A DNA stretch of 23,834 bases from an uncultured beta proteobacterium (GTDB lineage Bacteria > Pseudomonadota > Gammaproteobacteria > Burkholderiales > Burkholderiaceae), in assembly GCA_903944255.1 (NCBI GenBank), contig CAJARE010000182.1, positions 1 to 23,834 on the forward strand. The letters run 5' to 3'. Positions 16,128 to 23,834 of this stretch are shown here, one piece after another. The notes under the pieces are model-generated. The model saw nothing but the letters and a program-made list of their open reading frames with translations, was not told the origin of the DNA and did not search any database. Within the stretch, counting starts at the first letter, position 1. Each line of letters opens with the position of its first letter. A program made the position numbers and the translations under genes.

Positions 16128-17429
16128 TTATTTCATCTGATTTAAGCGGTTACGTACGTCTCCAACATGACCTTTCAAGTCATATAATTCTTTAACATCT
16201 AATCTTGATACCTTGATATTTTCAACACGTTTCTCAATCACTTCAAGATCTCTAAAATTCTTCTCTTGCAGATCTGGATTATGTGCATTCTTATCAATCG
16301 TCTTGAGCTCTTCATAGACTCGCGCTAACTTTAACCGTAACAGCAAGTTATTTGCTGCTGGAAGGTAGGAAAAAATAGGAATCAATATAACTAATAAAGG
16401 TATCAGAATCTTCATTAAGCGGCCCACCCAGACTGCAGTCCAGAATGGAAGATGCTGATGCAGCAATGATGGGCCATCCTTAAGATAAATCTCGGCATCG
16501 ATCTGCAAAGGAAAATCTAAGCCTGTGCTCGATGGGAATTCACCTGCTTTTTGCAGACGCGAATAGGATTTCAAAACATCATAGGATGCTCCGAGGATCA
16601 GAGATACCATAGCAGGGCTAATAGAGTCATGAGCAACTAGAGTTGCCGTGGCAGCGAGTACCTGAATATCGTGACGTGGTAAATCATATTCAATACTCAA
16701 TAATCCTCTAGGGACCAAGACCTTGGATAAGTAAGGTAAGTTGCGAGCATAAGCATCCGCTTGGTCAAGGCTCATTAAGAGAATACCAGGTATGGCGAAA
16801 AACTGTTGCAAGATAGGTGCTTCAGCTGCAGCCACCAAAAATACTGCATCGAGCTGTCCACTATTCAGTTTTTTTACAGCTTCATCAGGCTTTAACTTTT
16901 CAGCGAGAACGTCATTTTCTGATATCCCGCTCAACTTTAATAAAGTCTGACTCAACACTAAGGTGCCGCTACCTTCATTACCAATAGATACTCGCTTTCC
17001 CTTTAGCTGACTTAGCACTCGTAAGGGGCTCGTATCACTTTTAAAGGCAGCTTCGCGATATAAGACCCAGATTGGCTCATAAAACATCCCGGCAACCGAA
17101 ACTAAATTGGGGTATTTGCTGATATCAGCCACACCACCCTGAACCATAGCAAAACCCACCCCTGACTTAGAGTCACTCAATAAAGCCAAGTTATCTAATG
17201 TACCGCCTGTAGCCTTCACTTGTAGCTCAACACGCTCCTTACTGAGTTCTGCCTGTAAACGCTCTCCAAACTGGTAATAGAGTCCCGTAGGAAAGCCTGT
17301 AGCCATCTCAATTGTCTTAGGAAGCGGTGGGATCAAGATCCACAACACCACAAAAAGAATGGCTAGGAGGGATAGAAAACTGAGGGCAATAGCCCAAGGG
17401 TTATATAGGTGTTTTTTAAGGGATTGCAT
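16128..17429 (-). CDS. Membrane-anchored TAXI-family solute-binding protein
   Basis: A 433-aa protein. A helix at about 14-34 anchors it, and a TAXI (TRAP-associated extracytoplasmic immunogenic) domain covers about 38-325, with ATGFPTGLYYQFGERLQAEL, a QGGVADI stretch and GKRVSIGNEGSGT. A second helix (about 336-357) follows, then a charged, probably helical cytoplasmic tail (about 360-433) that looks like a coiled coil. Ordinary TAXI proteins are free periplasmic receptors for TRAP transporters, often for glutamate-like ligands. This one has no DctM-type permease nearby and its two-helix plan resembles a sensor. Similar long TAXI proteins exist elsewhere, with no function I can name. It is divergent from a dehydrogenase gene. 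Confidence 0.85.
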   Translation of the reverse strand: MQSLKKHLYNPWAIALSFLSLLAILFVVLWILIPPLPKTIEMATGFPTGLYYQFGERLQAELSKERVELQVKATGGTLDNLALLSDSKSGVGFAMVQGGVADISKYPNLVSVAGMFYEPIWVLYREAAFKSDTSPLRVLSQLKGKRVSIGNEGSGTLVLSQTLLKLSGISENDVLAEKLKPDEAVKKLNSGQLDAVFLVAAAEAPILQQFFAIPGILLMSLDQADAYARNLPYLSKVLVPRGLLSIEYDLPRHDIQVLAATATLVAHDSISPAMVSLILGASYDVLKSYSRLQKAGEFPSSTGLDFPLQIDAEIYLKDGPSLLHQHLPFWTAVWVGRLMKILIPLLVILIPIFSYLPAANNLLLRLKLARVYEELKTIDKNAHNPDLQEKNFRDLEVIEKRVENIKVSRLDVKELYDLKGHVGDVRNRLNQMK

Positions 17430-17468
17430 GACTATCTCGATTCATTTTTGCATTATGCCCCGAGCTCA

Positions 17469-17485
17469 GAATTTGGTAAAAATTC
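17469..17485. repeat. Inverted repeat GAATTT-N5-AAATTC between divergent genes
   Basis: Perfect 6-base arms with a five-base spacer sit in the 113-base gap between the TAXI gene and the dehydrogenase gene. It could be an operator, but AT-rich DNA produces such repeats by chance, so the call is weak. Confidence 0.25.
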
Positions 17486-17542
17486 AAATCTAACAAATAA
17501 ATCAAGCTAAGATAAGGTCTTTAAGAACCGTTAGAGAACACC

Positions 17543-18304
17543 ATGAATACAAGCCAAGCAAAAATAGCCCTTGTTACTGGCGCCGGCACCGGCATCGGAA
17601 AAGCTGCTGCCAAATCTCTCCTGCAAGGGGGATTTAATGTTGTCCTGACTGGACGCAATCTAGAGCGACTCCAAAAGGCGATAGCCGATATTGGCGGCAA
17701 TGAAAATAACTGCCTAGCAGTGGCTTGCGATGTCGGCAAACCTGAAGAAGTCAAAGCTTTATTTGCCGCTCTAAAAGCTAAATTTTCTCGTATTGATGTC
17801 CTGTTTAATAATGCTGGCATGGGCGCCCCTGCTATTCCCATGGAAGACATTACTTATGAGCAATGGATGAATGTCGTCAATGCCAATCTTTGTGGTGCCT
17901 TCTTATGTTCACAAGAAGCGATTCGGATGATGAAGGCACAAGCACCCCAAGGCGGCAGAATTATTAATAATGGCTCGATCTCTGCCCATGCACCAAGACC
18001 AATGTCTGCGCCCTACACTTCTACCAAACATGCGATTAGTGGCTTAACAAAAACCATTGCATTAGATGGCCGTCCATTTAATATTGCTTGTGGTCAAATC
18101 GATATTGGTAATGCCGCAACTGAGATGACAGAACGTATGGCAAATGGCATCATGCAAGCCGATCAATCGATTAAGGTTGAGCCACGAATGGATGTTGCAC
18201 ATGTTGGTGAAGCCGTACTTCACATGGCACAACTCCCCTTGGAGAGCAACATTCTATCAATGACAATTATGGCTACGAAGATGCCATTTGTTGGTCGTGG
18301 CTAA
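17543..18304 (+). CDS. Short-chain dehydrogenase/reductase (SDR), substrate unknown
   Basis: A 253-aa Rossmann-fold oxidoreductase of classical SDR length. The cofactor motif TGAGTGIG is at 12-19, NNAG at 89-92, a catalytic serine in NNGSISA (142-148), and Y158-x3-K162 in YTSTK. R38 after the second strand (TGRN) suggests NADP(H), though this is not decisive. After the active site the usual PG motif is replaced by GQIDIGNAATEM. The gene stands alone on the plus strand, divergent from the TAXI gene and convergent with ccmI, nine bases away. Nothing nearby identifies the substrate. Confidence 0.9.
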   Translation: MNTSQAKIALVTGAGTGIGKAAAKSLLQGGFNVVLTGRNLERLQKAIADIGGNENNCLAVACDVGKPEEVKALFAALKAKFSRIDVLFNNAGMGAPAIPMEDITYEQWMNVVNANLCGAFLCSQEAIRMMKAQAPQGGRIINNGSISAHAPRPMSAPYTSTKHAISGLTKTIALDGRPFNIACGQIDIGNAATEMTERMANGIMQADQSIKVEPRMDVAHVGEAVLHMAQLPLESNILSMTIMATKMPFVGRG

Positions 18305-18313
18305 AAATAAGGA

Positions 18314-19504
18314 CTACTGGCGTACTTGATCTACTAAAAGTCGTACATTTTCTGCTCCGACTTTGATAGTCTTCGCTGCAGAAATCAAATCGCCAGTTTC
18401 TGGTTTAGCCATTCCCGTCTTCGATATTCTGACCTCGATCGAAACCTCAGTCAGCTTTGATAATGGCGCATTTGGATTCATTGCTAAGGCATCGTTGAGT
18501 ACGAAACTCATCGGAAATTGAGCAACTGGAATTTTTAATACCGCAACCGGCATACGCTCGCCCACTTGGCGAGCAATCACCATCACTGTATCGCCTTGCT
18601 TTACCTTAGACTTCATATCGCTCGCCAACTCAATCTGACCACTAATTGCTTTTGCAGAAGAAATAATAGCGGCCTTTGGTGCTAAGCCACCCTTAGAGCG
18701 CGCTTCAGCTATCGATCCCTCTATCATCTTTATCTCCTCCGAATTAGGAGGCAATTGAGAAGCAAGCTTTTCCCAAGTCTGCACTGCAGAGCGATAATTT
18801 CCAGTACTAAATGCAGCAGTGCCAGACAACCAAAGCGCCATTAAATTATTAGGATCTAATTTCAGAGCCTGATTGATGAGCCTTAAAGGCTTACCTGCAA
18901 AATTACCATTGGCATTTGCAGCAAGGGTATCAGCATAGTCGGCCAATAACTGAGGATCAGAATCGATAAAGCTACCTGCACGTTCATACGCTTTAACGGC
19001 ATCTTCATTCCGTCCCAAGATTCGGTATGAGCGTGCGAGCATTACCCATCCCTGAAGATTGCTAGGATCCTTTTCCATCTTGGCGGCAAACTCGGTCACC
19101 ATTTTCTCAACGCCCTCTTGATTCATAGGCGTCTCGGAATTTTTCTGAGCAACACGATACACATCGCCAAAAGAAAAATATAAACCAGATGAGATCAACA
19201 CAATAAAGATGCAGATCCCAATGGCTGTTTTTTTGGTGGATCCTAAAGTAGCGAGATCATCCTCTTCATTCGTATCCTGAAAGAGTCGCTGGCGCATCTC
19301 GGCGTGAGCGATTTCATAATCAGCCTCAGTGATCAAGCCAGTATTGCGCTCGGCTTCTAGTTTATCTAACTCCTCACGATAAATCGCTGCATTCATCTGA
19401 CGACGAGAAGTAGCCTGTACTTTTGCAGGAAATAAAAAGGGGCGCAATAACAATAAGAGCACGAGCGCCAATAATAAAAAAGCAGGTATGAAAAAGTTAG
19501 TCAT
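18314..19504 (-). CDS. ccmI: Cytochrome c maturation protein CcmI (TPR chaperone for apocytochrome c)
   Basis: A 396-aa protein. Helix 1 is at about 4-21, a cytoplasmic loop with the conserved YREELDKLEAERNTGLITEADYE stretch follows, and helix 2 is at about 93-111. The periplasmic part has TPR repeats (about 130-265, for example WVMLARSYRILGRNEDAVKAYERA) and a C-terminal beta-rich domain. CcmI holds the C-terminus of apocytochrome c and presents it to CcmF and CcmH. In E. coli this region is fused to CcmH; here it is a separate gene overlapping ccmH by eight bases. It is the last gene of the ccm operon in this window. Confidence 0.94.
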   Translation of the reverse strand: MTNFFIPAFLLLALVLLLLLRPFLFPAKVQATSRRQMNAAIYREELDKLEAERNTGLITEADYEIAHAEMRQRLFQDTNEEDDLATLGSTKKTAIGICIFIVLISSGLYFSFGDVYRVAQKNSETPMNQEGVEKMVTEFAAKMEKDPSNLQGWVMLARSYRILGRNEDAVKAYERAGSFIDSDPQLLADYADTLAANANGNFAGKPLRLINQALKLDPNNLMALWLSGTAAFSTGNYRSAVQTWEKLASQLPPNSEEIKMIEGSIAEARSKGGLAPKAAIISSAKAISGQIELASDMKSKVKQGDTVMVIARQVGERMPVAVLKIPVAQFPMSFVLNDALAMNPNAPLSKLTEVSIEVRISKTGMAKPETGDLISAAKTIKVGAENVRLLVDQVRQ

Positions 19505-19973
19505 TGCGCCTATATTTTCTATCTTGATTCAGTAAGGCATCAATCTTTTCATTGTCTGTTTTAGAGAGTGCCGTGCTAGGGATGCTCAGATTCCTGCGAC
19601 GAAGATAGCTCAATAAACCGACAATTCCTATAACAAGAATGACAAAGGGTCCAATCCATAGCAACCAAGTAATAGGCTTAACTGGTGGACGATAGAGCAC
19701 AAAATCACCGTAGCGCTCAACCATAAAAGTTCTGATTTGATCGTCGCTTTTACCCTCTTGAATGAGGGTGCGAATTTCTCTACGAAGATCATTCGCTAAA
19801 TCTGATCGCGAGCCTGCTAAAGATTCATTTTGGCAAACCAAACAACGCATCTCTTCAGAAATCCCAATCAAGCGTTGCTCTACCAAGGGGTCTGCTGCAA
19901 GTGGAGCCGCGTCTTTAGCAAAAGATAGACTAAAGCAAAGAGTGGTCGCAAAGAGAAAGAATAGAGACTTCAC
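19497..19973 (-). CDS. ccmH: Cytochrome c maturation thiol-disulfide protein CcmH
   Basis: A 158-aa protein with a signal peptide to about A19, a periplasmic three-helix domain containing MRCLVCQNESLAGS (C44-x2-C47) and a C-terminal membrane anchor (about 102-124). The family motif LRC-x2-CQ is kept apart from M for L. The following SRSDLANDLRREIR and FMVERYGDFVLYRPP are standard. CcmH reduces apocytochrome CXXCH cysteines, together with CcmG, so that heme can be attached. It overlaps ccmG by four bases and ccmI by eight. Confidence 0.96.
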   Translation of the reverse strand: MKSLFFLFATTLCFSLSFAKDAAPLAADPLVEQRLIGISEEMRCLVCQNESLAGSRSDLANDLRREIRTLIQEGKSDDQIRTFMVERYGDFVLYRPPVKPITWLLWIGPFVILVIGIVGLLSYLRRRNLSIPSTALSKTDNEKIDALLNQDRKYRRND

Positions 19974-20500
19974 GATTTCTTTAGCTCGCTGACCAAGGGA
20001 TAAATCTTTTGATTCAACACCTGAGTGGTGATGGGGCCAATGTGCTTAAAACGAATGATCCCTGCTCGATCGATCACATAGGTTTCTGGCACACCATACA
20101 CACCATAATCAATTCCTACGCGACCATTTGCATCAAAGGCTGATAGAAGGTATGGGTTGCCTTGATTTGCAAGCATTGCCAAAGCATCATCGCGCTTATC
20201 TTTGTAATCTAGGCCAATCACCGGAGCAATTTGCGACTTAGCCAACTCTACAAGCACTGGATGCTCCTCACGACAGGCCACACACCATGAGGCCCAAACA
20301 TTCAGAATCCATACTTGCCCCTTCATGCTCTCTGGTGAAAACATCTTATTAGTTTGCTCTAATTGGGGAATCTCAAATGCCGGTGCTGCTTTATTGATTA
20401 AAGGGGATGGGACTTCTTGTGGATTTCGATTTAAACCAATCGCAAGAAAGGCTACCAATACCCCAAAGATCACCAGGGGAATAAGAAACTTAGACTTCAT
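19970..20500 (-). CDS. ccmG: Thioredoxin-like protein CcmG/DsbE
   Basis: A 176-aa membrane-tethered thioredoxin-fold protein. The anchor helix is at about 5-23. The active site is WCVAC (C73, C76) within NVWASWCVACREEHP, and the cis-proline is P138 in GVYGVPETYVID, the loop that distinguishes CcmG from general thioredoxins. It keeps the cysteines of apocytochrome c and CcmH reduced, and receives electrons from DsbD/CcdA-type proteins. It overlaps ccmF and ccmH by four bases each. Confidence 0.96.
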   Translation of the reverse strand: MKSKFLIPLVIFGVLVAFLAIGLNRNPQEVPSPLINKAAPAFEIPQLEQTNKMFSPESMKGQVWILNVWASWCVACREEHPVLVELAKSQIAPVIGLDYKDKRDDALAMLANQGNPYLLSAFDANGRVGIDYGVYGVPETYVIDRAGIIRFKHIGPITTQVLNQKIYPLVSELKKS

Positions 20501-22416
20501 GAGGTTTGCCTTCTTAACTTCATGCGATAGCGCTTATCTGAGATTGCTAAGATACCTCCCAAAGCCATGAGCAAGCAACCGCCCCAAATCCAATCAACAA
20601 ATGGCTTGTAGTAAACGCGCACCGCCCAAGACTGATCACCAAGATCTTCGCCTAATGAAACGTAAATATCGCGGGTCAGACCAATATCGATCGCAGCCTC
20701 AGTCATCGGCATCGTAGATGTGAAGTAACTACGCTTTTCAGGATAAAGAGTTGCCTCGCTTACTCCATTTTTACTAAGCAAGAAAGTACCGCGCATCGCA
20801 TTGTAGTTTGGACCGGGAACTGGTTTTACCGTTTGTAACTGGATTTGATAGCCGCCAACGCTGACAGTTTCACCGGCGGACATCCTTACATCTTTTTCTT
20901 CTTGATAAGCGCCCACCATGGTGACACCAATCACAAACACGGCAATTCCTAAGTGGGCAAATTGCATACCAATAAAAGAGCGAGTTGGTCTGCCCGTCTT
21001 AGCTTGGCGAATAATCTGCAAACACCCAGAGGCAATCACCCAAAATGCCAACAAGAAACCAAGGCTGGCCAACCAAGTGAATTCACCCATCGTCAAGGGA
21101 ATGGCGATACCAGCAACAATGGCAACTAAACCTGCAAGCCATAGGCGCTTTATCACAGTCAGGAGATCGGTATTTTTCCAGTTAGCCCATGGTCCTATTC
21201 CCATCAACGCTAATAATGGAGCCATGATGGGCACAAAAACACTATTGAAGTAGGGTGGACCAACAGAAATCTTGCCTAAATGAAGTGCATCGATTAGTAA
21301 AGGATATAAAGTTCCTAGTAATATGGAACCCGCTGAAACCACTAAAAATACATTACCAAGCAAAATGAGCGTTTCACGTGAGCTCAAACTAAATTTACCG
21401 CCCATGGTGCTCTTCGGTGCGCGCCATGCATACAGCGCCAATGATGAGCCAACAACCAAAGATAAAAATATCAGAATAAAAATACCACGCTTTGGATCAG
21501 TAGCAAAAGCATGCACTGAAGTCAGTACTCCTGAGCGAACTAAAAAAGTCCCTAAGAGGGATAAAGAAAAAGCGGTAATCGCAAGCAATACAGTCCAGCT
21601 TTTAAAACCACCGCGCTTCTCAGTAACAGCCAAGGAATGTAATAGCGCTGTGCCAACTAACCAAGGAATAAATGAGGCATTTTCTACCGGATCCCAAAAC
21701 CACCATCCTCCCCAACCCAATTCGTAATAAGCCCACCAAGATCCTAAGGCGATGCCAAGAGTTAAAAAGATCCATGCAGCGGTTGTCCACGGCCTTGACC
21801 AGCGCGCCCATGCAGCATCCAAACGACCAGACAATAAAGAAGCAATAGCAAATGCAAAGGCTACAGAAAAACCAACATACCCCATATATAGCATCGGCGG
21901 ATGGAATACTAAACCTGGGTCTTGTAATAGAGGGTTTAATGATCGTCCATCCTGAGCAGCGGGTAATAGTCTAGTAAATGGATTGGAAGTGGCAACAACG
22001 AATAAAAGTAAACCACTAATGACCAAACCCAAAACCCCAATGACCCTAGAAACCATAAACTCATCGAGCGCCTTAGAAAGCTGTGCAACCAAAATAGTCC
22101 AGGTACTTAATAAAAATACCCAGAGCAACAGCGAGCCCTCATGGCCTCCCCAAACCGCCCCCAAGCGATACATCAATGGTTGCTGAGAATTGGAATGCTC
22201 GGCTACATAAAGTACTGAAAAATCATTGATATAAAAACTCCATGTTAAGCACAAGAAGGCAATCAACAACAATAGGAAAACTGTTTGCGCTGTAGGTCGC
22301 GCCAGTATCAACCACTCACGACGGCCTTGATGTGCCCCCACAAGAGGCAGTACCCCTTGAATGACCGCAACACAAAGGGCCAGAATGAGTGCGTAATGTC
22401 CAAACTCAGGAATCAT
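20497..22416 (-). CDS. ccmF: Heme lyase subunit CcmF
   Basis: A 639-aa integral membrane protein with about fifteen helices. The WWD heme-handling motif WGGWWFWDPVEN covers 235-246. Conserved histidines are visible at H172 (GLVFHPP) and in LTSVHAFATDP. CcmF takes heme from holo-CcmE and, with CcmH and CcmI, joins it to the cysteines of apocytochrome c. Its length is normal. Start and stop overlap ccmE and ccmG by four bases each. The CcoO and CcoP proteins in this window are among its expected substrates. Confidence 0.97.
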   Translation of the reverse strand: MIPEFGHYALILALCVAVIQGVLPLVGAHQGRREWLILARPTAQTVFLLLLIAFLCLTWSFYINDFSVLYVAEHSNSQQPLMYRLGAVWGGHEGSLLLWVFLLSTWTILVAQLSKALDEFMVSRVIGVLGLVISGLLLFVVATSNPFTRLLPAAQDGRSLNPLLQDPGLVFHPPMLYMGYVGFSVAFAFAIASLLSGRLDAAWARWSRPWTTAAWIFLTLGIALGSWWAYYELGWGGWWFWDPVENASFIPWLVGTALLHSLAVTEKRGGFKSWTVLLAITAFSLSLLGTFLVRSGVLTSVHAFATDPKRGIFILIFLSLVVGSSLALYAWRAPKSTMGGKFSLSSRETLILLGNVFLVVSAGSILLGTLYPLLIDALHLGKISVGPPYFNSVFVPIMAPLLALMGIGPWANWKNTDLLTVIKRLWLAGLVAIVAGIAIPLTMGEFTWLASLGFLLAFWVIASGCLQIIRQAKTGRPTRSFIGMQFAHLGIAVFVIGVTMVGAYQEEKDVRMSAGETVSVGGYQIQLQTVKPVPGPNYNAMRGTFLLSKNGVSEATLYPEKRSYFTSTMPMTEAAIDIGLTRDIYVSLGEDLGDQSWAVRVYYKPFVDWIWGGCLLMALGGILAISDKRYRMKLRRQTS

Positions 22417-22847
22417 TTAGTGCCTCCATTTTTCCGTGCTTGCTCTAATGCATGTTGAGCTTCTGGAGGCATGTAATTTTCATCATGCTTAGCAAGGACT
22501 TCGCTCGCAATGAATTGGCCGTTAGCATCTAGACGACCTTGAATGACTGCGCCCTTACCTTCTTTAAATAAGTCTGGAAGAATCCCGGTATAAGAAACTG
22601 GAATATCTTTTACTAAATCAGTGATGACAAAATGAACTGTCAAGCCGTCGCGTTTTACGGAATCATCCTTGACCATGCCACCAATTCTAAATGCTTGTCC
22701 TTGTGGCGATTTTCCTGCTGCTACTTCGCTTGGTGTGACATATAAGGCAATGTTGCTATTGAGCGCATTTAGTATTAAGAGCGCAGCCACACCTATCACC
22801 GCTATAGCAGCAGCTATTAATAATGCTCGCTTATGTCTAGGCTTCAC
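22413..22847 (-). CDS. ccmE: Periplasmic heme chaperone CcmE
   Basis: A 144-aa protein with one N-terminal helix (about 9-29) and a beta-barrel OB-fold domain. VLAKHDENYMPPE contains the heme-attaching histidine H121 and the axial tyrosine Y125 of the H-x3-Y motif. CcmE binds heme covalently from the CcmABCD complex and carries it to CcmF. The C-terminal tail after 130 is short and flexible, as usual. It overlaps ccmD and ccmF by four bases each. Confidence 0.97.
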   Translation of the reverse strand: MKPRHKRALLIAAAIAVIGVAALLILNALNSNIALYVTPSEVAAGKSPQGQAFRIGGMVKDDSVKRDGLTVHFVITDLVKDIPVSYTGILPDLFKEGKGAVIQGRLDANGQFIASEVLAKHDENYMPPEAQHALEQARKNGGTK

Positions 22848-23032
22848 TGACTGCTCTCTTTATCAAAACGCTCTGCTATCAATTGCTGCTTCAATCTACG
22901 AATCACTGCATTATTGCGGATGCGAATCACGATAGGCTCTAGCAATAAGACTAGAGCACAAGCGCCAAAACTACTCCATACATAAAGTGCATAACCACCC
23001 ATGGCAAAAAATTCTGAGGGACTATTCCACAT
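22844..23032 (-). CDS. ccmD: Heme exporter small subunit CcmD
   Basis: A 62-aa single-helix membrane protein. FFAMGGYALYVWSSFGACALVLLLEP is the standard CcmD pattern (MGGYA-x-YVW-S), followed by a basic cytoplasmic tail. CcmD is needed to release holo-CcmE from the CcmABC complex. Its ATG overlaps the ccmC stop by one base (TAATG). Confidence 0.93.
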   Translation of the reverse strand: MWNSPSEFFAMGGYALYVWSSFGACALVLLLEPIVIRIRNNAVIRRLKQQLIAERFDKESSQ

Positions 23033-23808
23033 TAATGCTTGACCTCATTTAATTGTCTCACCCAATCGGTATGAGTCTCACGCTCAAGAATCAGAGTTCG
23101 CACTCGCATCAAGCCCACCGCAATGGAATACATCCAGAAACATAATGTCATCAACAACATGCCCCAAAGCATGGTTTGTGCCATAGCTGGTGCCTTAGTT
23201 AATGAAACCGATGCACCCTGATGCAAGGTATTCCACCACTTCACCGAGAAATAAATAATAGGAACATTGACTACGCCAACCAGAGCTAATATTGCACCCG
23301 CTTTATCTGCTCTGCGTGGGTTATCAATTGAGGCTTGTAGGGCAATAAATCCCAAGTAGAGGAATAACAAAATTAATTCTGAAGTCAGACGAGCGTCCCA
23401 AACCCACCAAGTACCCCACATTGGCTTACCCCAAAATGCACCCGTCCACAAAGATAGAAAGGCCATCCAAGCACCGATCGGTGCTAGTGCTTGCGCCATC
23501 ATGGCAGAAAGACGGGTATTGAATATCAAACCAAGTCCAGCCCATGCTGCCATCACCAAATAGATCAACATGGACATCCATGATGCGGGTACGTGCACAA
23601 AGATAATGCGATAGCCTTGACCTTGAACTGCATCAACTGGTGCCACAAAAAAACTCACCCATAAACCAGCAATTCCAAAGAGAGCTGTAAGTGCCCAAAA
23701 AATAGGGATGAGCTTGCCCGCCACCGGATAAAAGGTGCTTGGGCTGGACCACTTAAACCAATTTATCCAGCGACTATCAGCAGTAGAAATATTATTCACC
23801 TTACTCAT
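23032..23808 (-). CDS. ccmC: Heme-handling membrane protein CcmC
   Basis: A 258-aa protein with six membrane helices. The tryptophan-rich motif WGTWWVWD is at 131-138. The two periplasmic heme-ligand histidines are H72 (FVHVPASW) and the histidine in WWNTLHQGAS. CcmC presents heme to CcmE in the periplasm and works with the CcmAB ABC transporter. It overlaps ccmB by four bases upstream (ATGA) and ccmD by one base downstream. Confidence 0.96.
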   Translation of the reverse strand: MSKVNNISTADSRWINWFKWSSPSTFYPVAGKLIPIFWALTALFGIAGLWVSFFVAPVDAVQGQGYRIIFVHVPASWMSMLIYLVMAAWAGLGLIFNTRLSAMMAQALAPIGAWMAFLSLWTGAFWGKPMWGTWWVWDARLTSELILLFLYLGFIALQASIDNPRRADKAGAILALVGVVNVPIIYFSVKWWNTLHQGASVSLTKAPAMAQTMLWGMLLMTLCFWMYSIAVGLMRVRTLILERETHTDWVRQLNEVKH

Positions 23809-23834
23809 TCAATCGCAATCTTTAGGGCAGCAGC
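23805..23834 (-). CDS. ccmB: C-terminal end of heme exporter permease CcmB (cut by window edge)
   Basis: Only the last nine codons and the stop are inside the window, reading AAALKIAIE. This matches the AAALRI-type ending of CcmB proteins, and the stop overlaps the ccmC ATG as expected for a ccmABCDEFGHI order. Too little is present for more than a positional call. Confidence 0.75.
   Translation of the reverse strand, partial: AAALKIAIE

Noticed and set aside
1..23834. Mobile elements, CRISPR arrays, tRNA or rRNA genes, defence or toxin systems
   Set aside because: No transposase, terminal repeats, spaced direct repeats, cloverleaf or toxin-antitoxin pair was seen on reading both strands.

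Overview
This window looks like chromosomal DNA from a small-genome betaproteobacterium of the Burkholderiaceae, with Polynucleobacter as the best guess. The inference rests on moderate-to-low GC, very tight gene packing, Bug-type solute receptors with no permease beside them, and a cbb3 oxidase cluster in the order usual for Burkholderiales. No rRNA, tRNA, CRISPR array, insertion sequence or phage gene was seen. The largest gene-free stretch is only about 160 bases.

Layout. (1) 1-2568: a universal stress protein cut by the left edge (minus strand), divergent from a DUF2177 membrane protein and a SulP anion transporter. (2) 2576-13299: the microaerobic respiration block. A DsbD_2/SafE-like membrane protein (minus) is divergent from an FNR regulator with all four cluster cysteines. 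The cbb3 oxidase genes converge on fnr and read on the minus strand as MFS transporter - ccoI - ccoS - promoter - ccoN - ccoO - ccoQ - ccoP - ccoG - ccoH - small membrane protein. Two genes that are easy to miss, ccoQ (55 aa) and ccoS (59 aa), were found by translating the gaps. (3) 13384-18304: an accessory segment with two Bug receptors, a 2OG-Fe dioxygenase, a membrane-anchored TAXI receptor and a short-chain dehydrogenase. (4) 18314-23834: the System I cytochrome c maturation genes ccmB (last codons only), C, D, E, F, G, H and I, nearly all overlapping by 1 to 8 bases.

How they work together. The Ccm proteins attach heme to c-type cytochromes, including CcoO and CcoP. CcoI supplies copper for the CcoN active site. 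CcoS, CcoH and CcoG assist assembly. The FNR protein probably switches the oxidase on at low oxygen: a perfect TTGAT-N4-ATCAA site lies upstream of ccoN, exactly 32 bases (centre to centre) from a GATAAT -10 element, which is the geometry of a class II FNR-activated promoter.

Most of the window is well-known biology and no clearly new system stands out. The best leads are the 86-aa membrane protein at the end of the cco operon, the MFS transporter whose stop codon overlaps the ccoI start, an inverted repeat lying on the predicted ccoN transcription start, and the receptor-like build of the TAXI protein.
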